Below are positions 24,001 through 31,708 of a stretch of DNA of 64,000 bases, piece after piece. Below the pieces are notes generated by a model, which was not told the DNA's origin, did no database searches, and saw nothing but the letters and a program-made list of their open reading frames with translations. Source of the DNA: Mangrovimicrobium sp033283325 (GTDB taxonomy: Bacteria > Pseudomonadota > Gammaproteobacteria > Pseudomonadales > Halieaceae). Location: positions 558,001-622,000 of the forward strand of contig JAWMQO010000001.1 in NCBI GenBank assembly GCA_033283325.1, written 5' to 3'. A program made the position numbers and the translations under genes. Each line of letters opens with the position of its first letter. Positions within the stretch are counted from its first letter, which is position 1.

Positions 24001-24525
24001 CTAACCTGATAACAGGAATTCCAGTTCCATTACGTGCTCGTCGTCGTCCCCCAACTCCCGCAGGGCTGCCGCGAGCCGCAGCAGGTATTCCCGGTTGCTC
24101 CCGCTCGGCCCGTGCGAAGTGGCAATGTGATTCGCGATTTCACTCACCGGCGCCTCGCCCAGGAAGGCGGGGTTGTCGGGGGCGGCAATATAGAACACGC
24201 CCTCTACCGTTTCGCCGGGGTCGCCGCACAGCATCTCTGTCGCGATACGCTCGTAGCCGTTCTTCTCACGGTGGTCCAGATGGGCGAAGACACCGGGCTC
24301 CACCAGGTAGGCTACCCCCTTGCAGACGCGCCCGGGTGCGGGAATGAGCGTGACCACCCGGCCCGGCTGTTCGGGCGTGCCGCGGTGATCGTGGGAACCC
24401 TGCCAGAAACGCCGCTGCCAGCCGGTGATGCTGGCCGGCTCCCGGCGCAGGAAGGGGAAGTCGACCTTGTAGATCAGGGAGCCGTAGCCGAATACCCAGG
24501 TAGCCCCGGAGCTTACTCCCCGCAT
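24001..24525 (-). CDS. ChaC-type gamma-glutamylcyclotransferase
   Basis: The 174-residue protein has the ChaC fold. VFGYGSLIYK is the substrate-binding YGSL loop, TGWQRRFWQGSHDHRGT follows, and the catalytic glutamate lies in LDHREKNGYER. ChaC enzymes cleave glutathione to 5-oxoproline and cysteinyl-glycine in the cytosol. A longer in-frame reading extends upstream through the MOSC gene, but that part is a coding shadow, rich in Arg and Pro. The ATG at 24525 starts just before the family signature. It overlaps the end of the MOSC gene by 13 bp, so the two are translationally coupled. Confidence 0.9.
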   Translation of the reverse strand: MRGVSSGATWVFGYGSLIYKVDFPFLRREPASITGWQRRFWQGSHDHRGTPEQPGRVVTLIPAPGRVCKGVAYLVEPGVFAHLDHREKNGYERIATEMLCGDPGETVEGVFYIAAPDNPAFLGEAPVSEIANHIATSHGPSGSNREYLLRLAAALRELGDDDEHVMELEFLLSG

Positions 24526-25019
24526 GGCACTTCCACCAGGAGGGTGTCTCCCACGGCGATGCGCCCGCTGGACAGGATGCGGGCGCAGAGGCCGCCGTGG
24601 CCGAGCATGGCAGCGACACCGCCCCTGCCCAGGGCCTCTTCCATCCGAGCACAGGGATGGCAGAGGGCGGTGGCCTCGAACAGCGCATCGCCGATCCTGA
24701 AGCGCTGGTAGCGCAGGGCGCTGAGATTGATGTCCCGCACGACGAGGTTGCGGCGCAATAGCCCCGGCGGTAGAGGGTCCCGGCCGGTAAAGTGAGCGAT
24801 CTGGCCGATGTATTCCTCGGAGATCAGCGTCACCTGGCGTGCCGATCCCGGGGTCTTGTTGCAGCGGTGGTCGCCCTCGAGTCCGAGCCCCTCCAGGGCC
24901 ACTGCCGACTGGACGCAGACCATGGGTTGGCGGCGCGAGGGGCGCAGGCCGATCCAGCTCAGGGTGCCCGGGGGCAGGTCTGCCGCGTAGCGGCCGATAA
25001 GTTGCTGCCTGGCGCTCAT
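24513..25019 (-). CDS. MOSC-domain protein
   Basis: The 168-residue protein is a single MOSC (molybdenum cofactor sulfurase C-terminal) domain. It has GLGLEGDHRCNKTPGSARQ, then VTLISEEYIGQI, LLRRNLVVRDINLSAL and the conserved cysteine segment ATALCHPCARMEEALG, ending with VGDTLLVE. MOSC proteins of this size (YiiM-like) bind molybdenum cofactor or deliver sulfur; some reduce N-hydroxylated compounds with a molybdenum cofactor. It is the first gene of a two-gene unit with the ChaC gene (13-bp overlap). Pairing a sulfur-related protein with a glutathione-degrading enzyme suggests a thiol or detoxification link (inference). Confidence 0.9.
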   Translation of the reverse strand: MSARQQLIGRYAADLPPGTLSWIGLRPSRRQPMVCVQSAVALEGLGLEGDHRCNKTPGSARQVTLISEEYIGQIAHFTGRDPLPPGLLRRNLVVRDINLSALRYQRFRIGDALFEATALCHPCARMEEALGRGGVAAMLGHGGLCARILSSGRIAVGDTLLVEVPCGE

Positions 25020-25225
25020 TTAATCCTGTGGGTAGGCAGGTGTGTCCGATGCCGGTCCGCTGACAAAACAGTTCGGGGGCGAGTGGGCTCAATCATAGAG
25101 CAGGTCAATTGGCCGCTACAACAGCCAGCCAGGCCTGCTATTCGATCCCGGTCCTGGCCAAAGTCGAGCACAGGCCGCCAAATTGAGTACACTGCTCGCA
25201 TACTGATAAGAACAGGAGTACCCGG

Positions 25226-26116
25226 ATGTTTTCATTCGAGAACGCCAATGCGCTGGTGGTTGGAGGCGCCGGTGGCATCGGCCGCGCCCTGGCGCTGGAA
25301 TATGCGCAACGTGGCGCGCGCGTGGCAGTTGCAGACATCGACGAAGAGGGCGCGCTTGAGACCGCCGCGCTCATCAAGGCCGCGGGGGGGTATTCACTCG
25401 GCCTCGCCTGCGATGTTACTGATGCAGTCTCGCTCACCGCAACCGTGGCATCCGCCGAGGAATCTCTCGGATCGATAGATATATCCTGCAACGCCGTCGG
25501 TGTGCTGTTGAGTGGTAATCCCGAGGATATTCCCCTTGCGGAATGGGAAAGGGTCTTCCGGATCAACGTGTTCGGTGCAGCGCGTCTCAATGAGCTGGTT
25601 CTGCCAAAAATGCTCGAGCGGGGGCAGGGATACATCGTCAATATCGCCTCGGTGGCCGGGCTCACCCCCTTTGCCGTAACCCGTATTCCCTACGCCGCCT
25701 CGAAAGCCGCACTGATCTCGATGTCGGAGAATCTCGCAATTTACCTGAAGCCGAAGGGGATCCGGGTGAGTTGCCTCTGCCCCGGGCCGACTGCCACGCC
25801 CATCGGCACGCGTTCGAACGACTGGACCGAGGGCCTGCAGGTGGTCGGCCCCGGGGGGGACTATTCACTCATGCTGCCACAGCAGGCGGCCCGGATATTC
25901 TGCGACGGGATGGAGGCGGGGCAGGTCGTCATCCTCTCTCACCGGGATACCACCCGGGGCTATATGCAGCGCCATGCGTCGTCACCGGAGCAGTTCATCG
26001 ACGAGCGTATCGAACAGTTTGCAGAGGGTGACTACGGCCTGCCGGATATCGATCTCTCGGATCCCGGGATCGTCAGTGCGCTCAGGTCTGTGCAGGGTGG
26101 GAGCCAGGGCCAATAG
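25226..26116 (+). CDS. Short-chain dehydrogenase/reductase
   Basis: The 296-residue SDR has the cofactor loop VGGAGGIGRALAL, an aspartate after strand two (VADIDEEG, favouring NAD), CNAVG in place of NNAG, and the catalytic Ser and Tyr-Lys in ASVAGLTP and YAASKAAL. The C-terminal 70 residues after the Rossmann core are longer than in minimal SDRs and acidic. AGGAG is seen 9 bases before the ATG. The gene stands alone, divergent from MOSC-ChaC and convergent with the Bax-like gene. The substrate is unknown. Confidence 0.9.
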   Translation: MFSFENANALVVGGAGGIGRALALEYAQRGARVAVADIDEEGALETAALIKAAGGYSLGLACDVTDAVSLTATVASAEESLGSIDISCNAVGVLLSGNPEDIPLAEWERVFRINVFGAARLNELVLPKMLERGQGYIVNIASVAGLTPFAVTRIPYAASKAALISMSENLAIYLKPKGIRVSCLCPGPTATPIGTRSNDWTEGLQVVGPGGDYSLMLPQQAARIFCDGMEAGQVVILSHRDTTRGYMQRHASSPEQFIDERIEQFAEGDYGLPDIDLSDPGIVSALRSVQGGSQGQ

Positions 26117-26147
26117 AGTGGGCCCGGTAGAAGCCCGGCCCCCCCGT

Positions 26148-27248
26148 TTATTCCAGGCGCATGCGTTCGATGATCGCGGCGAGCTCACCACTGGCTTGTG
26201 CCTTTGCGAGTTTCTGCCTGGTGATTTCGACGCTCTCGGGGTCCTGCTCGCTGATCAGGAAGCGCATCGGCTCGTCGCGAAACACTGCCGTGTCGGCGGC
26301 ATCCAGGTTGTTGGCCCGAATGATGCCCTTCAGTGAGTTCACGTATTGCTCGCCGCGCTCGGAATAGCGCAGCAATCCATCGGCGAGGTGCAGGGAATCG
26401 AGCGGTTTTCCCGCGGCACGCAATTCGGCGCGCAGTCGACGAAAATCCTCGTAGGCCGGATGTGACATCAGGTTGATGAAATAGCCGCGCACACTGTCAA
26501 AAGGCCACTCGAAGGCCTTGATACGGTAGTCGCCCTTGCTGGAGGTGCGCTGCTCGCGTGGTTTCAGGCCTTCATCGCCGTAGGTCCACTGGCCGAACAG
26601 GGAATTGCCCTCGCTTGCGAAGCGGGAGGTACCGTAGCCGCTCTCGTAGGCGGCCTGGCCCAGCGCAAGCCCCGCGGGAATGACATCGACCCGGTAGAGC
26701 AGGCCGTCCAGCAGTTCCCGCATTTCCACGTGGTTCGCCTGCAGGGTTTTACTGTCCTCGATACTTATCCCCGGTACGAGCGCGGCGAGGCGCTGGACCA
26801 GCTCAAGGCTTTGCGGGGAAATCTCTCCTTCGGCCTCAAATTCATCCCTGGCCTGCAGAAGTCCCTTGTGAAAATTCATGGCCATCTCGTTGGCGTGCAT
26901 GACCAGAGGCAGCATCAGGCGGTAAAACAAGGCTTTCTTGTCGCTGACCTGCATCTGCGCGGCGTACTCGCTCCAGGAAGGGTGGATAGCCGTGATGAAG
27001 ATCCGCGGTACGGTCAGGCTTTCTCCTGCCTTGACTTCGCCCCACCAGTTCTCCGACTCCAGCCAGGGAATCATTTCATCGCGGCCGTAGAGCACCACCA
27101 CTTCTGGAATTTCCTTGCCAGAATCCACTTTCACGCTGCCCGTGGAGGCGGGCGGGGGTTCGGATTTCTCGGCACAGGCGGTGAGTATCAGGGGGGCGAT
27201 GACTAGCGCGAAGACAGACGCGACGCGCCTGAAGTGGGGTGTTCTCAT
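26148..27248 (-). CDS. Bax-like lipoprotein with glucosaminidase domain
   Basis: The 366-residue protein begins with a lipoprotein signal ending at LTACAEKS (lipobox Cys about residue 25). Its C-terminal half carries a mannosyl-glycoprotein endo-beta-N-acetylglucosaminidase (Bax-type) domain: PAGLALGQAAYESGYGTSRFA, with the likely catalytic Glu, then GNSLFGQWTYGDEG and FEWPFDSVRGYFINLMSHP. It probably trims peptidoglycan from the periplasmic face of a membrane. The middle region (residues 60-190) resembles other Bax proteins. It is transcribed alone, convergent with the SDR gene. E. coli Bax lacks the lipobox, so membrane anchoring differs. Confidence 0.88.
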   Translation of the reverse strand: MRTPHFRRVASVFALVIAPLILTACAEKSEPPPASTGSVKVDSGKEIPEVVVLYGRDEMIPWLESENWWGEVKAGESLTVPRIFITAIHPSWSEYAAQMQVSDKKALFYRLMLPLVMHANEMAMNFHKGLLQARDEFEAEGEISPQSLELVQRLAALVPGISIEDSKTLQANHVEMRELLDGLLYRVDVIPAGLALGQAAYESGYGTSRFASEGNSLFGQWTYGDEGLKPREQRTSSKGDYRIKAFEWPFDSVRGYFINLMSHPAYEDFRRLRAELRAAGKPLDSLHLADGLLRYSERGEQYVNSLKGIIRANNLDAADTAVFRDEPMRFLISEQDPESVEITRQKLAKAQASGELAAIIERMRLE

Positions 27249-27653
27249 AAATCAGTTTTCCCTGGTTGAACCTGCCCCGGTAATGCCTGCCTGGTGGCGG
27301 CTCGGAACAGGGTTGTCCGCAAATGGAACCGGCAGCTTACCTCAGTCCTCGGCGCTTGCCGACCTGCTCCGGGCAGTCGGCCGATGAGAGGGTGCTTTAC
27401 CGTGTTTGGCCCTGCAGGGGCCGGCCTGGTCCCAGCTGCCGGCAGAATCCCTGCTGACCGAGTGACGGTAGTAAAAGAATAATAGAAACAGTGCCTTATG
27501 ACCTCATGGCAAGGTAGGGAGGTCCAGCTTAATGGAAACCCGTGGTGCAAGGTGATCAAAGTGGGGCACGCAATTGCAAAACTTTGGTGCACTAAGCTTG
27601 CGCGGGCCCTCACGGCAGCTCGGCAAAGGCCAGCGTCTTCAGGTAGCGATAAC
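27249..27653. other. Gene-free stretch between Bax-like and CBS genes
   Basis: I see no convincing gene in these 405 bp. The one open frame across it on the minus strand has no family features and reads through a REP-like hairpin. The promoter of the Bax-like gene probably lies at the left end. Confidence 0.5.
27414..27454. repeat. REP-like GC-rich hairpin
   Basis: GCAGGG plus GCCGGC on the left pairs with GCCGGC and CCCTGC on the right, with a 5-nt bulge (AGAAT) and a 12-nt loop. This kind of bulged GC-rich palindrome between genes resembles REP-type extragenic repeats. No second copy was found in this window. Confidence 0.5.
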
Positions 27654-28070
27654 TCAGGACTTCTTGCTCAGCTCTCTCAATTTGTCATCGAGCATCTTCA
27701 GAATCTGTCTCCGACTGATGATGCCAAGTACGCGCTGGTTGGCGTCAACAACCGGGTATATCTTGGGCTTGGCCTCCAGCATCTGACGTGCCAGCGTCAG
27801 GAGATCGTCGCTCACGGAAACTGACAGTACCTCCTTGCGCATCAGGTCGCCGACGGTGGCGACGCGCTGGTTGTAATACACCACCTGCAGTGCTGCCTGC
27901 AGGCACTCGTGCTCGCTGATCCAGCCGACCATCGTGCCAGCTTCATCGGTTACCGGACTGCCCAGCAGGGAATACTTGATCAGCAGGGTGGAGGCCTCCA
28001 CGACCGGCATGTCCGGGTGGATGCCTGGAAAGCTCTTGCTCATCAGGTCCTGGATAGACGAAGACTCCAT
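27654..28070 (-). CDS. CBS-domain pair protein
   Basis: The 138-residue cytosolic protein is made of two CBS motifs and nothing else. The first runs from MSKSFPGIHPDMPVVEA to GTMVGWISEHECLQ, the second from GDLMRKEVLSVS to DANQRVLGIISRRQILK. CBS pairs bind adenosine nucleotides and act as energy sensors, but stand-alone ones like this have no fixed partner. The C-terminus is basic. It is divergent from a small membrane protein gene 104 bp away. There is no hint of the target. Confidence 0.85.
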   Translation of the reverse strand: MESSSIQDLMSKSFPGIHPDMPVVEASTLLIKYSLLGSPVTDEAGTMVGWISEHECLQAALQVVYYNQRVATVGDLMRKEVLSVSVSDDLLTLARQMLEAKPKIYPVVDANQRVLGIISRRQILKMLDDKLRELSKKS

Positions 28071-28174
28071 ACTCTCACCTCGATATTATATGGGTTGGGA
28101 ATCTGTACACCGCACAATACATAAGCGGGAAACATGCCAACTTTCGGCAACTCACTCGCCCTGGCGTTATCGAC

Positions 28175-28591
28175 ATGAAAATATTACTCAGAGCGTCCAG
28201 CCTGTATTTTCTCCTGGTGTTCTCGGCTGGATTTCTGCTGGGCGCGGCAAGGGTGTTGCTTGTGGTGGGGCTGGTGGGCGAACGCAATGCCGAGCTCATC
28301 GAAATGCCCCTTATGGCCGTGGTCTGCGCATTCGCAGCGAAGTACCTGGTCGCAAAATACAGCTCACACCTGAGTCCCACCAGCGCCTTTTTATTGGGCG
28401 TGATATCGCTGCTCATGCTGCTGGCAGTTGAGTTCAGTGTCGTACTTACGCTGCGCGGCCTGTCCGTTAGCGAGTACTTTTCCTCCCGAGACCCGATTTC
28501 CAGTGCCGCATACCTGGCATGCCTGGCCTGGTTCGCACTGGCGCCGCTGGTATTTTATCGGGTTGTGAAAAAACGGCACCGGGCAAGCTGA
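28175..28591 (+). CDS. Small integral membrane protein, function unknown
   Basis: The 138-residue product has four hydrophobic stretches, near residues 8-30, 42-58, 67-90 and 108-128, and a basic C-terminus (KKRHRAS), so it is an inner-membrane protein with the tail in the cytoplasm by the positive-inside rule. I do not recognise the family. An internal loop contains AELIEMPLMAVVCAFAAKY, which may pack within the membrane. It is followed by a 271-bp stretch containing a GGGCTC/GAGCCC hairpin without a matching T-run, and then another membrane protein gene. Confidence 0.7.
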   Translation: MKILLRASSLYFLLVFSAGFLLGAARVLLVVGLVGERNAELIEMPLMAVVCAFAAKYLVAKYSSHLSPTSAFLLGVISLLMLLAVEFSVVLTLRGLSVSEYFSSRDPISSAAYLACLAWFALAPLVFYRVVKKRHRAS

Positions 28592-28862
28592 AGCAGTAAT
28601 AGGCGCTCTGCATGAATACACACCCAACGGGCTCAAAGTGGCCTGGTTCTGGCGGCAGATCGATGAAATCTGTTGTTGCATGGCCTGAAAAAATTAAGGG
28701 GCTCTGAGCCCACTGCCACCCAAACTTCAGCGCCCGCAGATTTGACGGGCCTGCGCCCGGGATTCTCCGGATGCTCTAGAATCAGGTCAGGTATATGAAC
28801 TTGTCATCAGGCCAGTCGGGGGTTCGGTCATTCCCTGAGGCCGGAATAGCGAGGTGGCTGAA

Positions 28863-29357
28863 ATGCAGCCAGCCGACTTTCTGTCTCTCGTGGTGGAAGT
28901 CAGCATTACCATTGCGGGCTTCTCCGGAATCGTCATTGTCCTCGGCCGGCGCGCTTCGGGCGAATGGTCGCCGAAGGACCAGATTCAGCTGCGGGCGCTG
29001 CTCTTATCCAGCATCACGCCTATATCCATCGCCGGGCTGGGCCTCGTTCTGCTGACGACCACGATACCCGAGGACTACATCTGGAGAATCTGCAGTGGGA
29101 CCGGAGTGGGCCTGTTTTCATTTTACGCAACGACAGGAATTCGTCGGGCGAGGAAGCTGCTGAAAACGAAACTGGACCCCGTGGTATCACGAGTTCTCCT
29201 GCCAATTGCGATTCTTACCACCCTGCTGGGGCTGGCCAATGCGGTGGTCATCGCCGCTTTCTGGCCGCTCGCTATCCTGCTGGTCTGGCTTATCGGGGTA
29301 TCAATATTCAATTTTATCCAGCTCCTGTGGCGGGCGATCCTGGAGGACTCGACCTGA
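28863..29357 (+). CDS. Membrane protein with four predicted helices, function unknown
   Basis: The product is 164 residues. The first helix carries EVSITIAGFSGIVIVLG, and further helices lie near residues 50-68, 75-95, 110-128 and 132-152. The AGFSGI segment is seen in many uncharacterised bacterial membrane proteins. The ATG at 28863 is preferred over a GTG three codons earlier because GAGG lies eight bases upstream. A minus-strand terminator follows within 45 bp of the stop codon. Nothing in its context fixes a role. Confidence 0.7.
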   Translation: MQPADFLSLVVEVSITIAGFSGIVIVLGRRASGEWSPKDQIQLRALLLSSITPISIAGLGLVLLTTTIPEDYIWRICSGTGVGLFSFYATTGIRRARKLLKTKLDPVVSRVLLPIAILTTLLGLANAVVIAAFWPLAILLVWLIGVSIFNFIQLLWRAILEDST

Positions 29358-29398
29358 GGATTCCTCTACGCATGCCAACCCCTCCGGGATGGAATCCG

Positions 29399-29429
29399 AA
29401 AAAAGCCCCCGCCGCGCTAGCGGCAGGGC
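29399..29429 (-). terminator. Rho-independent terminator (minus strand)
   Basis: GCCCC-C-GCCGC pairs with GCGGC-A-GGGC around GCTA, and on the minus strand six U residues follow at 29404-29399. It terminates a transcript coming from the right, that is from the small frame at 29480-29710. Confidence 0.75.
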
Positions 29430-29479
29430 CTCTCTTGTCACTGTGTTAGCAGTCGATACGGGGAGAACCCACGTAAGGC

Positions 29480-29710
29480 TTACTTGCCGTCGCGCAGGAA
29501 GACCTTAGCGAAGGTGGTGGTCTGGGTCAGGCTGCCGTCGGGGGTGAGTACCGCGCCACGGTAGCTGTCGTTGAACTCTACACCGATCGTGCCGATGTCG
29601 TTGGCGCTCCTTTCAGTGCCCACCTCACTGGTACCCCGACAGTGGAGGTGTTGGCTGTGCGGAGGGATGACTAACGTGTCAACCCGGCGGTAGAGGCGAT
29701 AGTGGATCAC
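29480..29710 (-). pseudogene. Probable remnant of a gene (3' end)
   Basis: A 76-codon frame ends with a protein-like stretch (GTIGVEFNDSYRGAVLTPDG, then TQTTTFAKVFLRDGK) whose stop codon is followed 50 bp on by a good terminator. The first 35 codons look unlike coding sequence (PHSQHLHCRGTSEVGTERSA). I read it as the surviving 3' end of a longer gene, or less likely as a short true gene. I do not recognise the family. It sits between a membrane protein gene and the copper operon promoter. Confidence 0.35.
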
Positions 29711-29785
29711 ACCCGGAACCTGCTGAATCGGAAAGTGGGTTCGCGCGCCCGTAGCGGCTAGCCAGGCTGGCGCCGGGATACCGGA

Positions 29786-29813
29786 TTGAACTATTTATGG
29801 AATTCGCTATCTT
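29786..29813 (+). promoter_or_regulatory. Candidate promoter of the copper operon
   Basis: TTGAAC (29786-29791) and TATCTT (29808-29813) are spaced by 16 bp, ahead of the first copper-operon gene. A small palindrome, TAATGTCATTA at 29826-29836, lies just downstream and could be an operator. I do not find a clear CueR- or CopR-type site. Confidence 0.5.
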
Positions 29814-29864
29814 TAAGGTCACGGGTAATGTCATTAACTACAGGATTACAGTACGCTGCGTCCC

Positions 29865-30266
29865 ATGGGTAAGAGCAGGTTCAAAATACTGGCTTTATGG
29901 CTGTTGATACTGGCCTACGCCGGCCAGTCTTTCGCCGCCATGGAGTTGCCCTGTGACGGCAAGCAGGATCACGGGGCGCATTCCAGCGTGGACATGTCGA
30001 TGGACACGCCTGAGACCGGGGGGATGCAGCACCCGGGGCACGACCACGCCATGACGGAAGTGACCGACACGGGCACTGACGATGCCTGTGACTGCTGTGA
30101 CCAGGCGCAGTGTGCCATGGCGCACTGCAATGCGGCGCCTGCCGGCGCCGGCAGTTTCCCTGCGCCCGATATCACCTACCTGGGCGAAGCATTCGATTCC
30201 CGCTACGCCGTCTCCTACCTTGCGGTAAGCCCCACTACCCTCTACCGACCGCCCATTTCCCGCTGA
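29865..30266 (+). CDS. Secreted Cys/His/Met-rich protein of a copper operon (CopL-like)
   Basis: The 133-residue protein has a signal peptide (residues 1-25, ending QSFAA) followed by a short domain rich in metal ligands: GKQDHGAHSSVDMSMD, MQHPGHDHAMTE and DDACDCCDQAQCAMAHC. These could bind Cu(I) or Ag(I) in the periplasm. The pattern resembles CopL-type small proteins found at the head of copper-resistance operons, though I cannot confirm the family. It is the first gene of the operon, 119 bp before the outer-membrane factor. No clear ribosome site precedes the ATG. It may act as a metal scavenger or leader-type sensor (inference). Confidence 0.75.
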   Translation: MGKSRFKILALWLLILAYAGQSFAAMELPCDGKQDHGAHSSVDMSMDTPETGGMQHPGHDHAMTEVTDTGTDDACDCCDQAQCAMAHCNAAPAGAGSFPAPDITYLGEAFDSRYAVSYLAVSPTTLYRPPISR

Positions 30267-30385
30267 CACGGGGTTAGTGCGCCTGAAATACGGGCGCCAC
30301 CCCGGGCTGTGAGCGGGAGAGTCTCTCTCCCGAAACCGAATGAAGCGCGCGAGCCGTGACCCGCGCGCCTGGCTTGGGAGCAACT

Positions 30386-31708
30386 ATGAACAAGTTTCTG
30401 ATGGGTGCCATGCTGGCATTGCCGGCGATCGCCCTCACCGTGGAGAACGCCGCGGCGCAGCTGCCGATGGGCGATGCGATCGCCGCGGCCGTCGCCGCGG
30501 ACCCCTGGCTAACGGGTAGTGAACTGCGCCAACAGGCCCTCGCCAGTGAGGCAGTGGCGGCAGAGAGCCTGCCGGACCCGAAGCTCAGCCTCATGGCTGG
30601 CAATTTCCCGGTGGATACTTTCGACATCAACCAGGAAGCGATGACCCAGCTGGCTGTCGGTGTCACCCAGATGTTTCCCCGGGGGGACAGCAGGGCACTC
30701 AACCGGCGGCAGAAAGAAGAATTGTCAGAACAGGAACCGCTGCTGCGCGCTGACCGACAGGCACGGGTCGCGGCCAATGTCGCGCGACTCTGGCTGGATG
30801 TGTATCGCGCCCAGGAATCCATCGCGCTGATCGAGACTAACCGCTCGCTCTTCGGCTACCTGGTAGACGCGGCGCGCTCCGGCTATTCCTCAGCCCTCGG
30901 CCGCGCCCGGCAACAGGACCTGGTTCGCGCGCAACTGGAGCTGACGCGACTGGAGGATCGCCTCTCGGAACTGCGCCAGCGGCAGGAGGCGGCGCAACGG
31001 CAATTGTCCGAGTGGGTGGGCGCCCTCGCCGGCCAGCCCGTAAGCACTGCGCTACCGGCAGTCCGCACAGCGGTGCCGCTGGAACGGCTCGCAGCCGGCC
31101 AGGACGGCGACCAGCAGGCATGGGAACTCCTGCAGGGGCATCCCGCCCTTGAGGCCATCGACCAGCGCATCGAGGCGATGGGCACCGGCGTGGAACTGGC
31201 GCGGCAGAAGTACAAGCCGGAATGGGGGCTCAGCGCGCAGTACGGCTACCGCGACGAAGACATGAACGGACGCGATCGCGCCGACCTATTCACCCTTGGC
31301 GTGACTGTTGACCTGCCGGTTTTCACCGACAAGCGGCAGGACCGGGAGGTGGATGCAGCGCTGGCCCGGGCGGAAGCCCTGAAGACCGACCGGCTCCTGA
31401 TGGCGCGGCAGATGGTCGCGGAATTTCAGGCGGCGGTGGTGCAACTGCAGCGGCTGGAAGAGCGTAACAGCCTCTACGTCGACGAGTTGTTACCACAGAT
31501 GGCGGAGCAGGCGGACGCCGCGCTGAGCGCCTACAACAATGATGATGGCGATTTCGCCGAGGCGGTGCGCGCGCGCATCGCCGAACTCGATGCCCGGCTG
31601 GCGGCGCTGGCGCTGCAGGTGCAGCGGCACCAGGCAATCGTGCAGATCAATTACCTTCTGGCCGGATCGGGACGCGCCGACCACACCCCTGGAGGGGAAG
31701 AGCAATGA
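30386..31708 (+). CDS. cusC: TolC-like outer-membrane factor (CusC-like)
   Basis: The 440-residue protein has a signal peptide (MNKFLMGAMLALPAIALT) and two repeats of the outer-membrane efflux protein fold, with long heptad helices (GRARQQDLVRAQLELTRLE and RARIAELDARLAALALQ). It should form the exit duct for metal ions in complex with the adaptor and pump encoded next. TGGGAGCA gives a ribosome site for the ATG at 30386; a longer frame upstream is not needed. The stop overlaps the adaptor start by four bases, so translation is coupled. The symbol reflects position and architecture rather than close similarity. Confidence 0.85.
   Translation: MNKFLMGAMLALPAIALTVENAAAQLPMGDAIAAAVAADPWLTGSELRQQALASEAVAAESLPDPKLSLMAGNFPVDTFDINQEAMTQLAVGVTQMFPRGDSRALNRRQKEELSEQEPLLRADRQARVAANVARLWLDVYRAQESIALIETNRSLFGYLVDAARSGYSSALGRARQQDLVRAQLELTRLEDRLSELRQRQEAAQRQLSEWVGALAGQPVSTALPAVRTAVPLERLAAGQDGDQQAWELLQGHPALEAIDQRIEAMGTGVELARQKYKPEWGLSAQYGYRDEDMNGRDRADLFTLGVTVDLPVFTDKRQDREVDAALARAEALKTDRLLMARQMVAEFQAAVVQLQRLEERNSLYVDELLPQMAEQADAALSAYNNDDGDFAEAVRARIAELDARLAALALQVQRHQAIVQINYLLAGSGRADHTPGGEEQ

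Noticed and set aside
24526..25092. N-terminal extension of the ChaC frame through the MOSC gene
   Set aside because: The extension is Arg/Pro-rich and reads the MOSC gene in another frame. ChaC similarity begins only at the ATG at 24525.
27245..27613. 122-codon open frame on the minus strand
   Set aside because: It passes through a REP-like hairpin and overlaps the Bax-like gene start; composition and lack of motifs argue against a gene.
28690..28715. GGGCTC/GAGCCC hairpin next to an A-run
   Set aside because: The A-run would make it a minus-strand terminator, but no minus-strand gene ends there; left unannotated.
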